64,000 bases of DNA. It comes from Leuctra nigra. Lineage: Eukaryota; Arthropoda; Insecta; Plecoptera; Leuctridae. Position numbers and translations under genes: made by a program. Of this stretch, positions 60,656 to 64,000 are shown piece by piece (within the stretch, counting starts at the first letter, position 1; every line of letters starts with the position of its first letter). The notes below the pieces were generated by a model, which was not told the DNA's origin, did no database searches, and saw only the letters and a list, made by a program, of their open reading frames with translations. The stretch lies in NCBI GenBank assembly GCA_934045905.1, contig OW203762.1:52415411-52479410 (forward strand), given 5' to 3'.

Positions 60656-60669
60656 TGTTGATGACTTAC

Positions 60670-60793
60670 CTCTGTAGTCCGCTTCTTGCACTTGTCGGAG
60701 GCTGCGAAGATGTTCAACTCGGAACTGCCGGTCGGCAGTGGACACTGGTCAATGTCCACTCGACGCAGATCGATGTCGATGCCACTCGTTCCT
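60670..60793 (-). CDS. GPR158/179-like class C GPCR, exon A (end of ectodomain)
   Basis: This internal exon of 124 bases encodes 41 complete codons of the extracellular region, just before the EGF-like stalk. Read on the minus strand it follows an acceptor (gttgacag) and ends at a donor (gtaagtcat). It starts with the last base of a split codon and ends in phase 0. The peptide contains the stretch RRVDIDQCPLP and ends KCKKRTTE. The assignment rests mainly on phase and order, because exon B continues it in frame with the conserved stalk. In GPR158-type receptors the ectodomain is a Cache-like ligand-binding domain followed by a cysteine-rich stalk, so two cysteines before the stalk are as expected. 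Upstream exons must lie above 60793; I did not find them in the window. A 1.55-kb minisatellite starts about 14 bases beyond the donor. Confidence 0.78.
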
Positions 60794-61090
60794 CTGTCAA
60801 CCCAAGAGAACGGGAGTTAGAACTAATATTGCCTTAGGTCGGGACAATGTCATCACAAAAGTCTCATGGAAATTTCACTTGTCGAGTGTGGGCATTTTCT
60901 TTGATGAATTTATCGGCATAGCTGAGTTGAACTTTGTCCTATCTAAAAAAAATGCAATTGAGGGCGATGTTTTTTTTATGTTATCACATCATAAGAAAAT
61001 TACAAAAAAAGGATACCATATAACAAGTAGGTACATTTATGAATGAAACTATGATTGTAAATTGAAATGATAAAATAATCATAGGTCTTT

Positions 61091-61437
61091 ACTCCCAACT
61101 GTTGGTGTATTGGATATTGGATCACCGAGTTAGCAACATGGAGCGGGGTCAGTACTTGGATGGGTGGCCGTTCAAGTCAGGATCGCTAGTTGCTGCCTTG
61201 GGTCAGAGACACTGGGGTGGTTCGGGGTTAGTGTAACCTGGTATCAGTCTGTTGACATGCGTTGCACCGTCCTTGGGATGGGACGTTAAGCCAGCATGGC
61301 GCAGGGAGCTAACGACCCTCTAGCTTGATATCTTGAGTTTAGGATCCTCAACAAAGTTCACCACATAATGGCGTTAAAGTTGTTGGGCGGCAGTAACCTT
61401 GAGTCCTGTAGCGCCAGAAACAAATCTCACAGTAAAA
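61091..61437 (+). mobile_element. 5S rRNA-derived SINE (SINE3-like)
   Basis: The head ggatcaccgagttagcaaca then ggagcggggtcagtacttgg and atgggtggccgttc closely follows the 3' half of eukaryotic 5S rRNA, including the internal promoter region (agtacttggatgggt). It departs from 5S where the gene would end and continues into an unrelated body (cactggggtggttcggggtt, gcaccgtccttgggatggga, ggcgttaaagttgttgggcg). This is the architecture of 5S-derived SINEs, not of a 5S gene. The 5' third of 5S is not recognisable. The right edge is placed where the A-rich stretch begins (agtaaaaaaa). Confidence 0.75.
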
Positions 61438-61820
61438 AAACATGTTTAAAAAAATTATGATCAAAATATGTTGATTTTGTTCTTTATAAAATTAAGAGAA
61501 TGAAAAATATTACCGATAAACCTACAGGAAAATTACAATCTCAGTCAGTACCAAGTTTGAATACAATGATTATCGAAAATGATAATGATAAATGACAAAC
61601 GATAATCGAAATGTTTCTATAACAAATTACTTGCTGAAATTAAAACGTTTACAAAATGAATAAAATGAATCTGTAGGTAGGTCTACTGCCTCTGGCAACC
61701 AACATGAGTCAATCTCGATATCAAGTACTGTGATTCATAAAAGTCTGGTGTTGTCGACAATAGAATTTCATTATTACGTCATTCTATTATTTGCTACATA
61801 TTTGCTACTAGGAAAACACT

Positions 61821-61979
61821 CAAGCGGGGTCAACATAGACCGTTTTAGCGTTTTGCGTTTTCCGTTTTTTTCTATTAACCAATCAAAAGTCTCCCTTGAG
61901 CGCTTTCTTGACTTGTGATTGGTCGGTTATAAAAACGGAAAACGGAACACGCAAAAACGGTCCATGTGGACCCGGCTTC
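61821..61979. mobile_element. MITE of about 160 bp with GGGTC termini
   Basis: The left arm caagcggggtcaacatagac then cgttttagcgttttgcgttt is an imperfect inverse of the right arm (aaaaacggaaaacggaacac, gcaaaaacggtccatgtgga, cccggcttc). The inner boxes aaccaatca and tgattggtcggtta pair as well. Confidence 0.8.
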
Positions 61980-62565
61980 AGTTTAACGCGTTGATGAGCG
62001 AGCCTTCGTACTGCATCCGATTTGATATGCGTGTGCAAGTATCAGCGCTCTACAGGCCTTGGAACTGAGCATAAAGAAGGCAAAGATGAAAATGTAGTAT
62101 AAATTTTCAAATATTTCAAGAAAATTTCCTTAAAATGACAATAACTTTAGAAAATAGCGACAGATTAGTCTTCGAAATGGCAAAAATACCTAAAATTTTG
62201 GTCCCAATGGGCAATGACCATGCGAAGTTTTAAGTTGATCGGTCACTCGGTTCTAGTTCAAATTTTAAAAATCACATGAAGGATGTTTTTAAATTTTAAC
62301 CATTGAGAGGATTTGGCTGAAACTATTTAAGAATGGGGACAATGTTGGTTGCAATAACTTTGCAAAATTTCAAATTGAACGGACCAACCAATAGAAAGAT
62401 TTAAAAAAAAAATTTGAACCAATCACAGGAACCCGTTCAAAAACGATCCAAGAGACAGCATAGATTACGTTAGTATGTGTGCAAAAAAATCAGGTCGATT
62501 GGTTGTGCGGTTTGACCTGAGCAGTGCAGGCAAAAGAATAGAGAAAGTGCCATAAGGGTACCGTG
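61980..62565 (+). repeat. Dispersed repeat, diverged inverted copy at 22935-23310
   Basis: tttaacgcgttgatgagcga, gccttggaactga, gcggtttgacctgagca and gaaagtgccataaggg all have inverse counterparts in the 22935-23310 interval (cgcttatcaacgcgtta, ccaaggttatagag, gtcaaggtcaaaccgt, cttatggcactttc). The middle has phrases such as gatcggtcactcggttctag. The class is unknown and there is no reading frame. Confidence 0.55.
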
Positions 62566-64000
62566 GTGACGTTCGCTACGCTTGCACAATTATTTCCACA
62601 CTATTATTTTCCTATTTACATAGTTCAAAATATATTAATATATGTGATAAGATAAAATCGATGCTTCTCGTAGATATTGGTATACAGCTTTTCTCAACTA
62701 TTTCAAGACAAAGTAAGCTGCCAGTGCCAACACATCGCTATACGTAAAGGACGCGTCCACCATTGGTCCAGATTTAATTTGCACTTTGCGCAAGACTCCA
62801 GTTAGATGGGGACTTTCTTCAGCAAACTCCATTCAGTCAGGTACATATAAAATGAAATTAATATTAATACAGAACAGAACAGTTGTATTGCACATCCATG
62901 CAAATGGTAAGCAAACGTTTCGTTGTAATTATGTAAGGATTACGGAGAACACGTGTGCAATTATGTAGTGGTCAGTAATATGGAGGGTTTAGGTAATTGC
63001 GTATTTACATTCAGTGTTAAGATCAACTGAGTCCGGTCGTGGTCAAAACGCAAGTTCGGGATTCAGTTTGTAATTAGGCTCTTAAATGGAAACGCACACG
63101 AGATTTTGACCGATAAGAACGTCCCACGTCCAGTTAGAGTACCTATTAATTTAGAAGTCGCATTGGGCAAATCGACATCCGTGCCTACAGTCATTTTACA
63201 AAATGCTTGGACAGGTGACACACATTCCGTATTCGCACAATGCAGCTAGACACTACTAATCCATTATCTATCGTTTATCATGATTTATCCATCAATATGG
63301 TTTACCCACGTGTTCAAACGGAGTGTCATCTGATTGTAATTATGACAAAAGTAATTATGACAAAATCATGAGATCGTGATTTATGGAACGATCATAATTA
63401 CACTGCAACACTTTAGATTATCGGTTGATCCGGTGGGATGCTGAGCTGGATCTCATTGATATGCAGATGTAACAATGGGAGTGAAATTGATTGGTCCACG
63501 TCGGCTCTGGTACAGATTGATGGGTTTTGGTCAAAGCAGACAGTCCTTTGCCGGTTAACCCGCTTAATTAAACTCCACGCTGTGATTCAATTGTCCGACC
63601 GCTAAAAGCAACATTCAATTAGGGGCTTCCAACCATCAATTTATTATACAGAGATTATTCAAAGAAATATACTTATCAGATAAAAGCCAGAGCAATCGGT
63701 TTTAAGTGACCACCGCTTTTTGACTCATTATAAGTCGTTTAATTCGAATTCAGAGTGGAAAAATATTCCACCGTTCGAATGGAACATAAAATGCGAATTT
63801 CCATGTTTCATTGTAGAGAAAACTTTGAAACGTCAGGATTATGCATTTACAACACCCATTCTCACATCGTTAATCGATCCGAAACTCTAAACTTTTATAT
63901 GAGGCACAAAACAAACAGAAGTACTTGATTTACTCCCCATAGTCCTGCAAATTTTATACTACGTGTATATATGAATATATGGAGTTTATTCACTACTGAG

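Larger units (their letters stand above)
60794..64000 (-). other. Intron upstream of exon A
   Basis: It holds the 5S-derived SINE, the GGGTC MITE and the dispersed repeat at 61980-62565. The final 1.4 kb (62566-64000) shows no reading frame that resembles the N-terminal domain of a GPR158-type receptor. Confidence 0.7.

Noticed and set aside
59050..60759. Histidine/serine/threonine-rich minus-strand proteins of up to 562 codons
   Set aside because: They are readings of the short-unit minisatellite in several frames. Only the part upstream of the donor at 60670 (exon A) is coding.
61110..61180. 5S rRNA gene
   Set aside because: Only the 3' half is 5S-like, and it continues into an unrelated body instead of a terminator; a 5S-derived SINE fits better.

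Overview
The window looks like arthropod, most probably insect, nuclear DNA. It is AT-rich and full of MITEs, SINE-like elements, a LINE fragment and minisatellites, with long introns and GT..AG splice sites. A hemipteran is possible, but the sequence does not settle the species.

The only gene I can support is one large gene on the minus strand that runs off both ends of the window. Eight consecutive coding exons (A to H in transcription order: 60793-60670, 50553-50410, 46523-46323, 22829-22761, 16348-16239, 15634-15420, 2937-2799, 2703-2598) join with matching phases at all seven junctions. Together they give a continuous 369-residue segment of a class C GPCR of the GPR158/GPR179 type (insect relatives include Drosophila Smog and CG31760). 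The segment holds the end of the ectodomain, the cysteine-rich EGF-like stalk and all seven membrane helices. The N-terminal ligand-binding part lies above 60793, and the intracellular C-terminal tail lies below 2598; I found neither in the window. Only about 1.1 kb of 64 kb is coding.

The striking feature is the relation between this gene and tandem repeats. At exons B, C and E the 3' splice site together with the first 69, 93 or 53 coding bases has been tandemly amplified (units of 111, 135 and 84 bp, all multiples of three). This gives 4, 6 and 45 candidate acceptors respectively. At exon E the array is open in the receptor frame through the 29 exon-proximal units, so use of a more distal acceptor would insert multiples of 28 residues just before TM3. 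A fourth array (about 100 short units, 1.55 kb) begins about 14 bases inside the intron from the exon A donor. Further intronic arrays have units of 36 bp (3.2 kb), 54 bp, 70 bp and 19 bp. Their long open frames are repeat artefacts, not genes.

Layout from low to high coordinates: 1-2597, intron after exon H with a foldback element and a TTAA-flanked element holding a nested GC-rich SINE-like insertion; 2598-2937, exons H and G; 2938-15419, intron with foldback elements and the 36-bp and 54-bp arrays; 15420-20050, exons F and E and the acceptor array; 22761-22829, exon D; 22830-46322, a 23.5-kb intron with a 70-bp array and several transposon families; 46323-50930, exons C and B with their acceptor arrays and a LINE fragment between them; 50931-60669, intron with MITEs, a 19-bp array and the array at exon A; 60670-60793, exon A; 60794-64000, intron with a 5S-rRNA-derived SINE and a MITE.
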